Of a DNA stretch of 64,000 nt, positions 31,342 through 46,829 are shown one piece after another (the stretch's first letter is position 1; every line of letters starts with the position of its first letter). A model generated the notes under the pieces. It was not told the origin of the DNA, searched no databases, and worked only from the letters and a program-made list of their open reading frames with translations. This DNA comes from Diabrotica undecimpunctata (lineage: Eukaryota; Arthropoda; Insecta; Coleoptera; Chrysomelidae), in NCBI RefSeq assembly GCF_040954645.1, contig NC_092803.1:62982484-63046483 (forward strand). Reading direction: 5' to 3'. Both the position numbers and the translations under genes were made by a program.

Positions 31342-31860
31342 TTTTTTAATATATGGTATACAGCCAAATACAGGAACGTAGATTCCTTGTGGATGATTAT
31401 AAATAAATTGTTGTAAGTGCATTCTCATGATCTTTCTAGTTCTTTACACATCAAAAACCTTAATGTTTTTTACTTAAGTTTTTATAATAACTTTTTTTAT
31501 ATACATGTATGATCACATGTTCTTTTGCTGTGCTAATTCTGTTAATTTGTAAACTATACCTAGTTTTAATTAATTGTTTTATACAACTTTAACTCTAAAT
31601 GTCCAGTATCGTAAGCTTTTTCATATTTTTAACATCATTGACTGATACATGTCTTTGTAAGGTAACACACATGTTTTTAACTTCTCTATGGATGTTTGGT
31701 TTCATATTGTTCTTTTTAGATGAACTGATGATACTTTCTGAGCAGAAAGCGAAACGTCTTCAATAAATAGATGAAGTAGCCACCTTCTTTGTGTGTTATT
31801 TCTCCACATTGACCGAAAAACCCAAAAAAACTCTTCGAGTGTACCTTAGTTTATTTTGGA
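31342..31860 (+). mobile_element. PLE 3' tail with hammerhead (PLE C)
   Basis: Non-coding. It aligns by eye with the tail of PLE B (about 41935-42230): shared landmarks are TCTTTTGCTGTGCTAA, TAATTTGTAAACT, TGTCTAGTATCATAAGCTT-like and AGTAGCCACCTTCTTTGT. So it is a 5'-truncated copy of the same family, keeping a hammerhead that PLE B has lost. A (TA)n run follows. Confidence 0.8.
31721..31762 (+). ncRNA. Hammerhead ribozyme in PLE C tail
   Basis: CUGAUGA at 31725, stem II CUUUCUG/CAGAAAG (7 bp), GAAA at 31751, palindromic stem III ACGU, cleavage triplet GUC (the classical one), stem I UGAA/UUCA. Confidence 0.82.
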
Positions 31861-31878
31861 TTGACGGTCGTACTTCTT

Positions 31879-32580
<702 letters not shown>

Positions 32581-33007
32581 CAAGTTTATAAAAGTGTTTT
32601 TTTTTTTACTTCAAAGCATAATAATAAATATTTCGTAATAAATTTAAAAGGTTTCTTTTTATAATATTCAGAATTGTTTGTACAAAAACATATGAACAAA
32701 AATTGCAATATTTAAAAATTTTCATATTATTTCTTTTGATAATAAAAGATATTTGTATTTGTATATTTATGTTTTTTCTATTTATTTCCTTTCCTTATTT
32801 TATCCCGAGAAGGAAAAATTAAGAGATACTTGAAGCCACGAGAAAATATAAGTATAACCTAAGCTGATTTATTATTTTTATAAAATGGCACCTTGAGATT
32901 GTTTTTTTTTATATGATTTGCGACACTTACATAAATAATTAAATAATTAATTAAAGTAATTAAATAAATAAAGAGTTAAATAAAAAGTAAGAAAAGGCAG
33001 ATCATAA

Positions 33008-33011
<4 letters not shown>

Positions 33012-33096
<85 letters not shown>

Positions 33097-33099
33097 TTA

Positions 33100-33144
<45 letters not shown>
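33012..33144. repeat. Interrupted (TA)n microsatellite
   Basis: TA runs broken by single C, G or TT interruptions. Confidence 0.96.
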
Positions 33145-33147
<3 letters not shown>

Positions 33148-34430
33148 CTTTTAAATAATTTTATTACCATTTTAATTTTAAATCATTCTTCTATTACATT
33201 TTAAATCACATTTTTTATCCTTATCCTAATTAATATTAAATCCTAATTACATATTGTTTAGGATATGTTTGTAGAACAATGGACTCACAAAACATTATTA
33301 GGGCTGTTGTAAATAAGCTTATATGGAAATTATCAAAAATGCTGCTAATGATTGCCTTTTTAGTTCTATAAAAATTAAATAAACCGACAGATGAAAATTG
33401 ACGTTGAAAAAATTCACAATATATGAAAGTGAGTAAAGTATCAAACTAAATATTTAATTTTGTAGCCGATTTAATACAAACATAATGAAAACATTATTTC
33501 TTTTTTTTACGCTATTTATGAAGTAAAAATAAATAAAAAGTAAAAAGAATATAATTTTGTCAGAAATTCCATAATATACGAGCTTCATAATTTCGTGTGC
33601 ACAGTACCTCAATGCCGGTCATTTTGGCACTGGCCAGCTGTAACACATTTAGTTAATAAAGTAAACCAACGAGCATCCATTACGTCGGAGACTTTACGAC
33701 GTTATTACGTGCTCAGTTTATCCGGACTTAGCGTATATCTCTGCCAATTTTAGATTTTACCAACAACTGCACTAAGTGAATAACTTCCGCCGCAATGAAT
33801 GCATAAAATCTATCGCTATGCAACTGGATGAAGTATTTTGGTTTATTTTATTTTATTTTTCTGGAAATAAGCTTGTTTGTTGTGTGTTAGGGTCAGGTTA
33901 ATTTATGTTGTGAAATTTTGTCTCTTGTTTGGAAAATGTTTTAATAAAATAAACTAACTGTGTTTGGGGTAACAGAAATCTTGCAGAAACTGCTGTTTGG
34001 AAAAGGAAGATATAGATCTGTGTATATTATGCATGATATTATTCTATAATTATTTTTACACTAAAAAGTCTGGCTCAGCTTAAATTAATTAAATCCCAGT
34101 TAAAGTTTTTGTGTTTTTATATTTTGAGGCAACTATTGTGTTTTTTTTTTAATTTCTGGTGTATCTCTTGTTATCACGATGATAAAACATACCTGGCGGT
34201 TGCTCACAAAAGCAAAGCTAAAATAGTGTTTATGAATCCCATGGTATCCTACTTTACTATTTAAATGGGAATAAGCCATAATTAAAGGTTAAAATACGTT
34301 TATTGACGTTTCAATTTCCACTTCAGAAATTTCCGAAGTGAAAATTAAAACAAATTTTTTAAAATTTATGTTGTTTTAAATTTGTATTGTGATACATGTA
34401 CCCTATATACATAATTTTTTTTTATTTATT
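33145..34430. other. Unassigned stretch
   Basis: No gene seen. A dispersed-repeat-like motif ACGTTTATTGACGTTTCAAT lies near 34290, with a stem TTTCCACTTC/GAAGTG beside it. Confidence 0.4.
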
Positions 34431-34439
34431 TACGCTATA

Positions 34440-35400
34440 ACCACCAGGGTTATTAGCGACCTAAATATATAATACAGGTAAAGTTAGAAAAAATTACACT
34501 AATTGATACAGTCCTGAGTCTTTAAGATAACTAATTGTGTTTTTAATGTTCATGTTTTTTTCTACGGCTTCCTTTATATCATTTGGTATAGTGTGCTTCT
34601 TTCTTGCTGCTTCATATGTTTTGCACTGAGTTAGTATATGCTTCACGGAGAGTGTTACTTGACAATTTTTACACAGTGTTTATGTATAAAGTTACTGTGT
34701 CCTAGTCGCAAACGTGTTATTCTCACTTGGTCCTGTCTATTCGCTGTGGATTGGAGCCATGGTTTCACTAATTGTTTGATTTCCTTGAGTTTATTTTGTG
34801 ATGCACTCCACTTATTTTGCCACGCACTTAACACTTTATGTTTTATTTCTGACTTAAAGTCATCTGAAAAAACCTCATTAATAAGAATGGAGTCCTGTCT
34901 GAAGGATGCTAAGCGTGCTAGTTCATCTGCTTCTTCATTTCCTTGTATACCATAATGTGATGGAACAAACATGAAGTCAACAGTGATCTTATTATTATTT
35001 AGAATCTCTATTTCTGATTTGATATGTGAGGCAATTGGATTATTGGTATATAAACGTTTGATAGTGTGAAGTGAGCTTAGTGAATCGGTTAATATGAGAG
35101 ACGGGGACTGTTTCGACTCTTTTATGTGGATAAGTGTTTGTAATATTGCAAACAACTCCGCAGTATATGACGAAGTAATGGGCTTGAATTTAAATTTTAA
35201 GGATGTATTGGGTGTAAGGATGGCTGCACCAAAACTGTCTGAAGATTTGGATGCGTCAGTGTATATCTTATAGTGATTTTTATAAGTTTCCATTTCTGTT
35301 AAGAATGATTGTTTGATCAGGTCTGTTATAGTCTCACGTTTTTTATATATACTAAGGTTAGTATTAATCTTGGAAACTGGTATTAACCATACATAATTTT
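34440..35400 (-). pseudogene. LINE RNase H domain and C-terminal tail (I/Jockey-type)
   Basis: Minus-strand 212-codon frame with a clear RNase H: YKIYTDASKSSDSFGAAIL (first Asp), YTAELFAILQTL (Glu), ILTDSLSSLHTIK (Asp), VPSHYGIQGNEEADELARLA (His/Asp). It is followed by RITRLRLGHSNFIHKHCV and a frameshifted QVTLSVKHILTQCKTY zinc-binding-like tail. The element ends with CCCTGGTGGTTATAGCG and an A-rich run (complement of 34420-34450), so the 3' end is complete and the 5' part (RT) is missing. The end resembles that of the LINE copy at 45693-46052. Confidence 0.85.
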
Positions 35401-37060
35401 AATTATAAAAAGCTTTATTTACACATGCGTTTAATTTTAAAATAGTTTTTATCACTTTCTGAAAAAACTCAAATTTGGTCTTGTCTGCTTTTGTCCGCCG
35501 ACAACACTAGGATATCATAGCAGTTAAAGTGCCACTTAAACTTTATTAAAAACAATATTAATTATTTATTTACGTTTATACCTTTATTAATAATACCTGT
35601 TAAGTTAAATCGAAGAAAAGTTTTGCTAATTAAATTCAATAAAAAGCTTTTTAATTACAGAAAATCAACTCAATCAAATTTCATAAACGTCAAATAAACT
35701 TTACGATAAGATAAATCTAGATCCCCCTCGCTGTCTTACACTCACGTTTGGCAGTAAATAAAGGGCAGCAAATTAATTGCCTACAGCTATTTCGTTGCCG
35801 TAATTTTAGCTGTTGGATGAAAAGTCGGCGAGTTAAGTGACATTTGACTGAAAAATCCATAAAACCGGAAGTACGTTAATTATTTTCATCACCTATCAAT
35901 CCTAAAAACGAACATTTTCAGTTACGAATAAAAGCGCGATTAGACATTGAGTCTCGTCAAGAGGGCTTGGACACTTCGAATTTTCCATTGAAACTTGTGA
36001 GTATATCCAATGTCGCTAATTGGTTTTTTGCTGATAGAGCTGATACAAATTCGAAAAACAAAACAGATATGGTTGTTTAGTTGACACCTAATTCTGTGAA
36101 CACAACAGTTAAAAATCGAATCAAATAATGGCCACGGCTATAATAATAATAAATCGAAACGATGATATCGACTTTAAATAAAATGAATATTCAGACAAAT
36201 ATGCTCTAAGAAAAATAATAAACAGCTAAATTTTTTAAAATATGTCATTTTACACAATAAATTCAAAAACATTTAGCCAAAAATCGATATTTTACTTCAA
36301 TATAGTCTACGTCTAGGGCAGACACGGGCAAAGTAAGGTCTGTGAGCAAAGTAGGGTACTTAGGGGTAGACAAATCGGCCTGCCTTATATGGTTTTAAGT
36401 AACACATATAATTACACAGAGCAAAAATGTATTGAATAACGGTTTTTTTCTTTTTATTGTGTTCTAAATACGATAATATTAAATTTAATATTAAATGACT
36501 TTGCACGTAAACTTGAGTAGGTGTTATACCTTAGTATATGTCTGTACATCCGCAGCATGACGATGCGGAGTACAATGCGTGTGTTAGTCCGGTAAGTTTG
36601 AAACGAATCACAAGCCGTCAGTTTGATTTCTTTTTAAGATTATTATAGTTTGGACAGTCTCATCAGCAAATCAGTGTCATGTCACCAGCGACTATGTCTG
36701 TCTTGTGTTTCTAAAGTTTTGCTTTATTAACAGTGTATTACGACTGTTACTATGGCAATTAAAAAGGTAGTTAATTAAAAACGTCACGCCATTAAAGATA
36801 AATATGTCTTATTTACAATGAAGCTATAGCTGAAGTGAAGAATATTCCATAAAAAACATAACAAGTCCATTTATAACTATATGAACAAATAAGAACTAGA
36901 ATAAAACAGAACAATATTTAAAAACATCTGTTCTAAAAACAAAGCAATGCCAAAAGTTACAAAGCCTAGCCCAGTCTAATGAAAAATTTGTACACACGTG
37001 TTAGAAATAAGTTTTAGTAATGAAAAATCAAATGCATGAAAATATGGATCTATTGTCTTA
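35401..37060. other. Unassigned stretch, least repetitive part of the centre
   Basis: No ORF or transposon motif recognised. Base composition is less AT-extreme in places (35725-35850), which may mean unique sequence, but nothing can be named. Confidence 0.4.
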
Positions 37061-37424
37061 CTTCTGGTACTATCCAAAATTATTGAGAGACTTATAAAAT
37101 CCCGACTTATATTCTTTCTCATTGAAAACAAACTTTTATCACAAAATCAGTTCGGCATTTCATCTAATAAATGTACCAGTGATGTTATGTTTTCTGTACT
37201 ACATAAAATTTACCAAGCACTTAATAATATTTACAATATCATTGTTTTGTGTGACTATTTTAAAGCGTTTAATTATGTAAATCATGACGTTTTGATAAAA
37301 AAAAAACTAAATTTCCACAAGAATTCGAAGTATTTCTTCGAATTGGTACCAATCTTAGATACTGACTCTATTTACAGAAGCGTTGTATGTGGAGTACCAG
37401 AAGATTCAGTATTGGGTTCTCTCT
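37060..37424 (+). pseudogene. CR1/Jockey-like LINE RT fragment, 5' part
   Basis: Plus-strand KIIERLIKSRLIFFLIENKL, QNQFGISSNKCTSDVM, IIVLCDYFKAFNYVNHDVLI and VCGVPEDSVLGSL are RT motifs in order (K..E.......F.....L...QFGF, DFSKAFD.V.H, GVPQGSVLGP). The catalytic region after VLG is interrupted by another LINE tail, and the frame resumes at 37668. Confidence 0.82.
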
Positions 37425-37625
37425 CCCTCTCCAATGGCGCTACAGCTTAAATCGGGCCTTGGCCTCCTCCAAACTATGCCTCCAACCTTGTCGGTCCCGC
37501 GCCAAGTTCTCACGTCTAGCAAATTTTGCGCGTCCGCTGCCATTTACGCCCTGAGTTTTACTATCAAGGGCTGTTTTCGGCAATCTTTCTGTCTCCATTC
37601 TTACTATATGACCAGCTCAGCAAAA
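37425..37625 (-). pseudogene. LINE 3' tail inserted in another LINE
   Basis: Minus-strand METERLPKTALDSKTQG, GSGRAKFARRENLARDRQGW and HSLEEAKARFKL are a LINE ORF2 end (R.GRPR..W.....R.....W). It interrupts the plus-strand RT immediately after its GVPQGSVLG motif. GGGTTCTCT before and GGGTGTCTCT after may be the worn target duplication. Confidence 0.7.
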
Positions 37626-37667
37626 TCTCTGAAGTTTAACGAATTCTGAGATGGGTGTCTCTTTGAA

Positions 37668-38060
37668 CAGTTGATACAAATATAACTTCTAATTTACTTA
37701 AAATAAAAACCTGGTTCGACTCTAGTTTACTCTCTTTTAATGTGGATAAGACAGTAGACTTATCCTTTAAAGAAACTTTTCAACCCTTGATCCTTCATAA
37801 CAGCCAGATCAATATCATTGATTCTATAAAATTTCTAGGTATTTTTAGAGACAGCAACATTAAATGGTCCCTTTATTTCGATTTGTTACGTAAGAAACTA
37901 GTCTCAGCCTGCTATGCAATAAGATCTGTTTGTTTGTCTATGCAATAACATATTTTTCTTTGTTCAAGTCTCATCTTCGATATGGTCTTTCTTTTTGGGG
38001 CTCTAAGTACAGCTGCCCGATCTGATGTTATTTTCACATTTGCAGTGACAATAAAGCATA
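37668..38060 (+). pseudogene. CR1/Jockey-like LINE RT fragment, 3' part
   Basis: Plus-strand SNLLKIKTWFDSSLLSFNVD, KFLGIFRDSNIKWSLYFDLL, KKLVSACYAIRSV and a frameshifted RYGLSFWGS are the W...N.L..N..KT, FLGI..D..L.W..H and YGI..WG motifs that follow the RT core. Continuation of 37060-37424; the YADD-containing segment between them is missing. Confidence 0.78.
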
Positions 38061-38690
38061 TTTCTATTTTGTTCAATTCTATTTTATTCTAAGAGGTTAA
38101 ATGAAAATTTCATGACTTCAGAGGTATCAGAACCTCGACATTTAAGCATGCTATTTCATGTGAATTGCAAATGGGTTAAACCAAAAGTGTCTTTTAAACT
38201 GATTAATTCGTTATATAACACTGAGCTTAAGCAACTATTTTTTAAAATTTCTACATGTCTCTGTCAAAAGCAAGTTTTTTAAACCTAAATTCTTAGGCTA
38301 AAAAGATAGTTGCGGTTTTTTGTATCTTTTTACATCTGTAAAAAGGTCTTTTCTCCTATAAATCTTTGCAAAAGTCATGTTATAAACCGAATGATTGACC
38401 TTTTCACTGCTACCAATTAACTCATAAAAGTTTTCACCAGATTATGAATAAGCTTAAGACGTTTAGTCTCTAAAAAATTAAAAATCTCGTACTGAAACAG
38501 TCGCAGCAGATAAATTTTGTAGGCAAATGGGATATTGAACGATAATCAGTGTGACTTATAGCTGGAAGATTAATCACAGACCAGATCTTTATCCTGCGCC
38601 AGATTTTCAAAAATAACTGGAAATTAATCTCGATGCACGTTTAATCTTTGTAGATTTTAATCAAGCGTACAATTTTGTATAATCACATCA
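38061..38690. other. Probable LINE-derived or unassigned stretch
   Basis: No clear motif after the RT thumb. It may hold the decayed 3' part of the preceding LINE. Confidence 0.3.
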
Positions 38691-39042
38691 TCATCATCAC
38701 GTAGCGCTACAACTTTTTTCCAATTTGTTCGGTATTCCATCAACCTAGGGTCAAATATAATGTTCTTATACTGGTGATCTTATACTGGTTTGTGGTGATG
38801 TCATGGCGAGGTCCGAAAATGTTTCTAAGTATTTTTCATTCAAAGCGTCTGAGCTTTTCATCGTTTGCTTTGGTTATGGTCCACGTTTGGTATCCGTATG
38901 TTATTACAGGTCTGACGATGGATTTATGGATTTTGATCTTTGAACTTCTTGTAAGATTTTTTGATTTTATGAGCTTATCCAGTGCGAATAGACAGCGGTT
39001 TGCAGATGTATAATCACGGAATATAAAAATTTTAATTTTCAA
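38690..39042 (-). pseudogene. LINE ORF2 C-terminal fragment
   Basis: Minus-strand NRCLFALDKLIKSKNLTRSS, KIHKSIVRPVITYGYQTWTI and RRFERKILRNIFGPRHD are the region after the RT core of the family seen at 275-833. It ends with CATCATCATCA, read as a triplet tail, at 38690. It lies back to back with a plus-strand LINE piece. Confidence 0.8.
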
Positions 39043-39044
39043 AT

Positions 39045-39325
39045 TAGTTTATAGACCTGTACTGACTTTGGTAGCGGATTAAGGGCAATAACGGAACGGC
39101 AAAAGAGCAAAATAAAGGCTGTAGAGATAAAGTTTTTAAAAAGGATCATAGGCGTTATTAAAATGGATAAAATACATAACATAGATATGGGGAACGAACT
39201 GAAAATACAATCCATATTGCAGTCTCTAAAAGAGAAACAACAAAAAAGGAAGAACCAAGACAGACATGGGATGAAGTAATCGGAAAGATATTAAAGAGAA
39301 CAGGAGTGACATGGACAGATGCAAG
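39045..39325 (+). pseudogene. LINE ORF2 C-terminal fragment
   Basis: Plus-strand RPVLTLVAD, ERQKSKIKAVEIKFLKRIIG-like, KMDKIHNIDMGNELKI and, one frame over, TWDEVIGKILKRTGVTWTDA match RPVLTYG...K...ME.KFLR.I.G and the terminal GRPR..W. Several frameshifts. PLE B begins immediately after. Confidence 0.75.
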
Positions 39326-42515
<3,190 letters not shown>

Positions 42516-42870
42516 AAAAGACATGATATGAGCGCAATAATAAGAAGAGCGGTAAAAGGATCTAATGCCCAAATGCTGTACAGGCACCATAAGAAAAAAA
42601 ACATGAAGTTTGTAGCAGATCGTACAAATCACAGTAAAAGAAAAAAATATATATTATTACGTTATTGTAACAATGATCTAAGAGAACAGAAGGACAAAAT
42701 TATCTTTTTGAAATTACCTAAATCATTGTTCTTTCAATATATAGTTTTTAGCAACCAGAATTGAGTAATTTCAATTTTTAATGATATGAGAAATATTTTC
42801 TGAACATGTTTCTGTCCAATACACTCTGAGATAAAGAGTTTGTACTACCATGATTCCAATAATAGACAAT

Positions 42871-43090
42871 ATAATACAATTAGACTGAGCGCTGCAATAC
42901 CGGTCCGTTGCGCAGTGCGACAGAGAGAACTAACGCAAAGCAGTCCACCTGACCTACTCATTGGTCTTTAGCTCATGTGCTCGATAAACAAGGCCCGTTA
43001 GAAAGAGACGCAGGGACTGCTTTGAGTTAGTTTTCTTTGTCGCACTAGAGGAACGGGTTTATATTGCAGCACTTAGTCTATTTGTATTAT
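42871..43090. mobile_element. MITE-like fold-back element, about 220 bp
   Basis: Terminal inverted repeats of about 75-80 bp: ATAATACAATTAGACTGAGC on the left and ATAATACAAATAGACTAAGT on the complement of the right, continuing through GCTGCAATA and ending in CAAAGCAGTCC. The arms are roughly 80 percent alike by eye. No coding capacity. The parent family is unknown and no clean target duplication was found. Confidence 0.75.
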
Positions 43091-43179
43091 AGGTCTATAG
43101 TTGTAGTATCTTCTTCTTCTTCTTCCTCTTTAAAAGTAATTCTGCTTGTTCATTGGAGGATTAATACCGTCATGGAAGG

Positions 43180-45020
43180 TTGACACTCTACCTTTTGCGC
43201 GGTAGTCCGATACTTCTGCCGATTAGTGACTTATCTCTTGTTATTTTGACGACACGGGTCTCCTCCATACTGCTTATGTGGTTATTCCAATCTTTTTTTC
43301 TATTTTGTGCCCATTCATTTAAACACTGTATGTTACATTTTTTTCTAATGTCTTCACTTCTCTCTCGATCTTTCAGCGTATTTCCTGTAATTCTTCTCAG
43401 TACTCTCATCTCTGCCGTTCCTAGTAGCCTTTGCGTTGTGGTTGTGTCGGGTCTTGTTTCTAAGACATATGTCATTATTGATCTTAAACTGGTTTTATAA
43501 ATTCTTGATTTCATCTCATTTTTAATGTGTCTGTTTTGCCATATAGTGTTATTAAGGCATCCTGCTATCTATCATCCTGTCTATTTGCTTTTTGTACTTG
43601 ATCTCTTACTTCTTTTTTCAGGTCTCTATAGCTAGACAGTGTAGTTTCCATGTATTTTATTTTCATTACTTGTTGAATACTGATGCCATCAATTTCTATT
43701 TTACAGCTGTTTGGTTCTTTGCTGACTACTATTGGTTTAATTTTCTGAGATGAGATTGTCATATTGAAATCAAATCTTTGCTATAATAAATCTGTGGACC
43801 AGTCTTTACAGATTATCTTCATCTTGTGCTATCAATATTGCGTTGTCTGCGTAACAGAGTATTTTAATTTGAATTTCTTTGTTTCCCATTCTATATCCTT
43901 TTCCTTTGTTAACGCTTTTAATGATTTCATCCATGATCAAATTAAAGAGCATTGGGCTCAGTGAATTCCCTTATATTATTCCGCTGCCTATTTCTATAGG
44001 TTCTGTAAGTTGTCCATCTATACTGACTTCTATTTTGTTGTTTTGGTAGATGTTTTCGATAGTTTTTAATATATTTAGGGAGCTTCTCTATTATACAGAA
44101 TACAGAAGATGCATTACATTTTTTAATCTTACTCTGTCAAGCGCTTTCTTTAGATCAATCAGACATAAGAATACTGGTCTATTATACTATACTGATTTTT
44201 TAATAATTTGCTTTATAACGAATATTGCATCAATACACAATCTTCCACTACGAAAATTCATGTTGTTGATTTGCTAAACTTATCCTATGATTTATAAGCA
44301 ATAGTAAAATTTTAGTTGTAAGCTAAGCGTAGTATTTACTAAGTTATACCTCTGTAGTTTCCTGTCTGTTTTTTATCTTCTTTTTTGAATAGTAGAATTA
44401 GCTCGCTCGTTCTCCATTCTTCCAGTATTTTATTGTCTTTTATAATTTTATTAATTAATGTTGTTTATTATTCTGTCATTGCTACTCCACAATATTTCAG
44501 TAACTCGTTTGGTATCCCGTCATTTATATTAAGTTCTAAATTTGTGGTAATTTCTAGTGTTTCCGGTTCTAGCGTCGTTTGTTCTTCCTCTGAATATAGT
44601 TTTTTAGGTGATCAATACACGTATCCTTTTCTATGTGTTTTGGTTCTATTAGTTCGTTAACCTTCATTCTTTGACCTCTTATAAAGCGCCATATTTCTTT
44701 TTGCAGACCCTAAAAATCATGTTCCATTTCTTTCGAAAAGCGTTCCCAGTGACTATTTTTTATTTCTCTTACAAGTGTATGTGTTTCGTTTCTAATTGTC
44801 TTGTAATTATGGTATGCCTCTTGTGTTTTGGTTGACATGTATTTGAGGTAATCTTTTTTCTTTTCTTTACATTTTTATTTTACTTCTGTATAAAACAATG
44901 GAGTTCTTCGCCTTGAGAACGATTTATTTTTATTTATATTTCTTTTACCAAGAACTTTCTTGGCCGAGGCTTATATATTAGACTTACTTTTTGCCCAGCT
45001 TTCTTCGACTCCATTACTTT
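43180..45020 (-). pseudogene. LINE ORF2 (RTE-like), long decayed copy
   Basis: Minus strand. Linker (STKTQEAYHNYKTIRNETHT, LVREIKNSHWERFSKEMEHD; about 44870-44700), LKKLYSEEEQTTLEPETLEI, EEWRTSELILLFKKEDKKQT and NYRGITLLST-like blocks, FRSGRLCIDAIFVIKQI, LCLIDLKKALDRV, LSPMLFNLIMDEIIK, then the catalytic box as YADN (43842-43853) instead of YADD. Next come NMTISSQKIKPIVVSKEP and MKIKYM (43762-43565) and the tail SIMTYVLETRPDTTTTQRLL, ITGNTLKDRERSEDIRKKCN, GLPRKR (to 43188). Several frame changes. A second copy of the family lies at 46210-46640. Confidence 0.85.
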
Positions 45021-45680
45021 CTGTTATATATGTATTTCTGTTTTTTCGGTTACTCTTTTTCGGAATAGGTATCTTGTGGAGTCATCCTGTAAGATTTCCA
45101 CTTTTATCTTTGTGGTGTATTCTGGTGTTTTGTTATTACATATATATGTTTTAATTTATAATTAATTTAATAAAAATTACTATTTGTAAATTTTTTTGAT
45201 GTGGTGATGTAAGTGCTGTATCAACACCTAATTAAATAATTCAAAGTTACATTTACTGATGGGAGTTGGCATAGAAACGTAATTAAAATTTACGTTTTAA
45301 CTTCCGTTATTTATATATTATCTCAATTTAATTATTATTACATAGTAATTCTAATTTTATTCGTGCAACTAAACATAAAACGGTAAACATAAAGCTTAAT
45401 TTTCAGTACCCGGTTATCAATTTTCGGTCTAAACACGAGAATTTCTATTGTATTGTTAACCGCAGTTAATTGGATTTCAGTAATTTATAGTACTTTTGAT
45501 ATTTAATAATAGACTTGAGTATTTAATTTAATATATTGTTATTACCGATACTCACTACTATTATTTTGAATGCATATAATTTCCGTTACGCTAAATTTTG
45601 TACAAACCGCCGTACGAAAATTTTACAGAATACACTATTAAAAAGTCAAAATTAATAAAACAGACGCTAAAAAATATAAT

Positions 45681-45692
45681 AAAAGGTACAAG
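45681..45692. repeat. Target-site duplication of the 45693 LINE (left)
   Basis: AAAAGGTACAAG, identical to 46053-46064; the leading As are shared with the poly-A, so the certain part is GGTACAAG. Confidence 0.88.
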
Positions 45693-46052
45693 TTAACCGA
45701 CTCCGAATAGGACATACTTTCCTTACACACAAGCATATCTTCAACCAGGAGGCTGCTCCGTTGTGTACCAAGTGCAATACTCAGTTGTCAGTGAAACATA
45801 TAATTGTTGAGTGTCCAGTGTACCAGAACGAAAGAATCGCGTGTGCCCTTAGTGATAATTTAAAAAGTATACTAACGTCAAATTTACAGTCTTTATTAAG
45901 TTATCTTAAAATGACTAAACTATATACCAGATTGTAAAAAATATTTTTTTTATGCAACAATATGTATCTTACTGTTTGTGTATGTCCCCCCGCTAATAAC
46001 CCTTAGTGGTTGATGCGGGTATATTTGTTTAAATAAAAAAAAAAAAAAAAAA
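45693..46052 (+). mobile_element. 5'-truncated LINE insertion with intact target duplication and poly-A
   Basis: Body encodes, on the plus strand, a LINE C-terminus RLRIGHTFLTHKHIFNQEAA, CTKCNTQLSVKHIIVECPVY, LSYLKMTKLYTRL stop, then a short 3' UTR (CCCGCTAATAACCCTTAGTGG) and A22. AAAAGGTACAAG stands on both sides (45681-45692 and 46053-46064). It is a textbook target-primed insertion of an I/Jockey-type element. Confidence 0.93.
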
Positions 46053-46209
46053 AAAAGGTACAAGAAATCATAAAGTAGTGGTAAGCATTTATATTAATTT
46101 TATTTTTTTTATTTCGAAAATATGTATCTATGTATATCTCGACAGCTGTTATTAGTTTACATTGGGTACCAATTAGTTATAATACATTTTTTTCATAGAT
46201 TTTGTTTTA

Positions 46210-46640
46210 AATTGAATTATATAACTTCCCATGTATTTTATTTTCATTACTTGTTCAATACTGATGCCATTAATTTCTATTTTACATCTGGTTGGTTCTT
46301 TGCTGACTACTATTGTTTTAGTTTTCTGAGATGAGATTGTCATATTACATTCTTTTGCTATATTTAATCTGTGGACCAGTCTTTGCAGATTATCTTTATC
46401 TTGTACCATCAATATTGCGTTGTCTGCGTAACAGAGTATTTTAATTTCTTTGTTTCCCATTATGTATCCTCTTCCTTTGTTAATTAACGCTTTTCATGAC
46501 ATCATCCATGATCAAATTGAAGAGATCAAATCTATAGGCTCTGTAAGGTATCCATCTATTCTGACTTCCATTTTGTTGTTTTTGTATGTGTTGTCGATAG
46601 TTTTTAGTATCTTATTAGTAATATTATTAGTTACTACTAG
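46210..46640 (-). pseudogene. Second copy of the RTE-like LINE (RT core)
   Basis: Minus-strand MGNKEIKILCYADNAILMVQ, DNLQRLVHRLN, NMTISSQKTKTIVVSKEPTR and CKIEINGISIEQVMKIKYMG. It is closely similar to the copy near 43565-43980 and shares its YADN box, so the two may derive from one defective or divergent lineage. It ends abruptly near 46210. Confidence 0.82.
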
Positions 46641-46829
46641 TTAGTAACTATAGTTAATACTTTAAATTGGGTACAAATTAGTTACAATATATTTTTGATA
46701 ATACATTTTGTTTTAAATTAAATTGTATAACTTTGTGTTTTTTAAAAAGTTCATGTGTTACAGAAAATTTGTTGCAGCACTGGCACAAAATCTGATTACT
46801 GAAATTCATTAGGTGTCCTTGTGTAAGGC

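Noticed and set aside
34285..34345. Hammerhead-like string GAAACGUC on the minus strand next to a hairpin
   Set aside because: The required CUGANGA core is absent (CUGAAGU instead), and two alternative hairpins compete.
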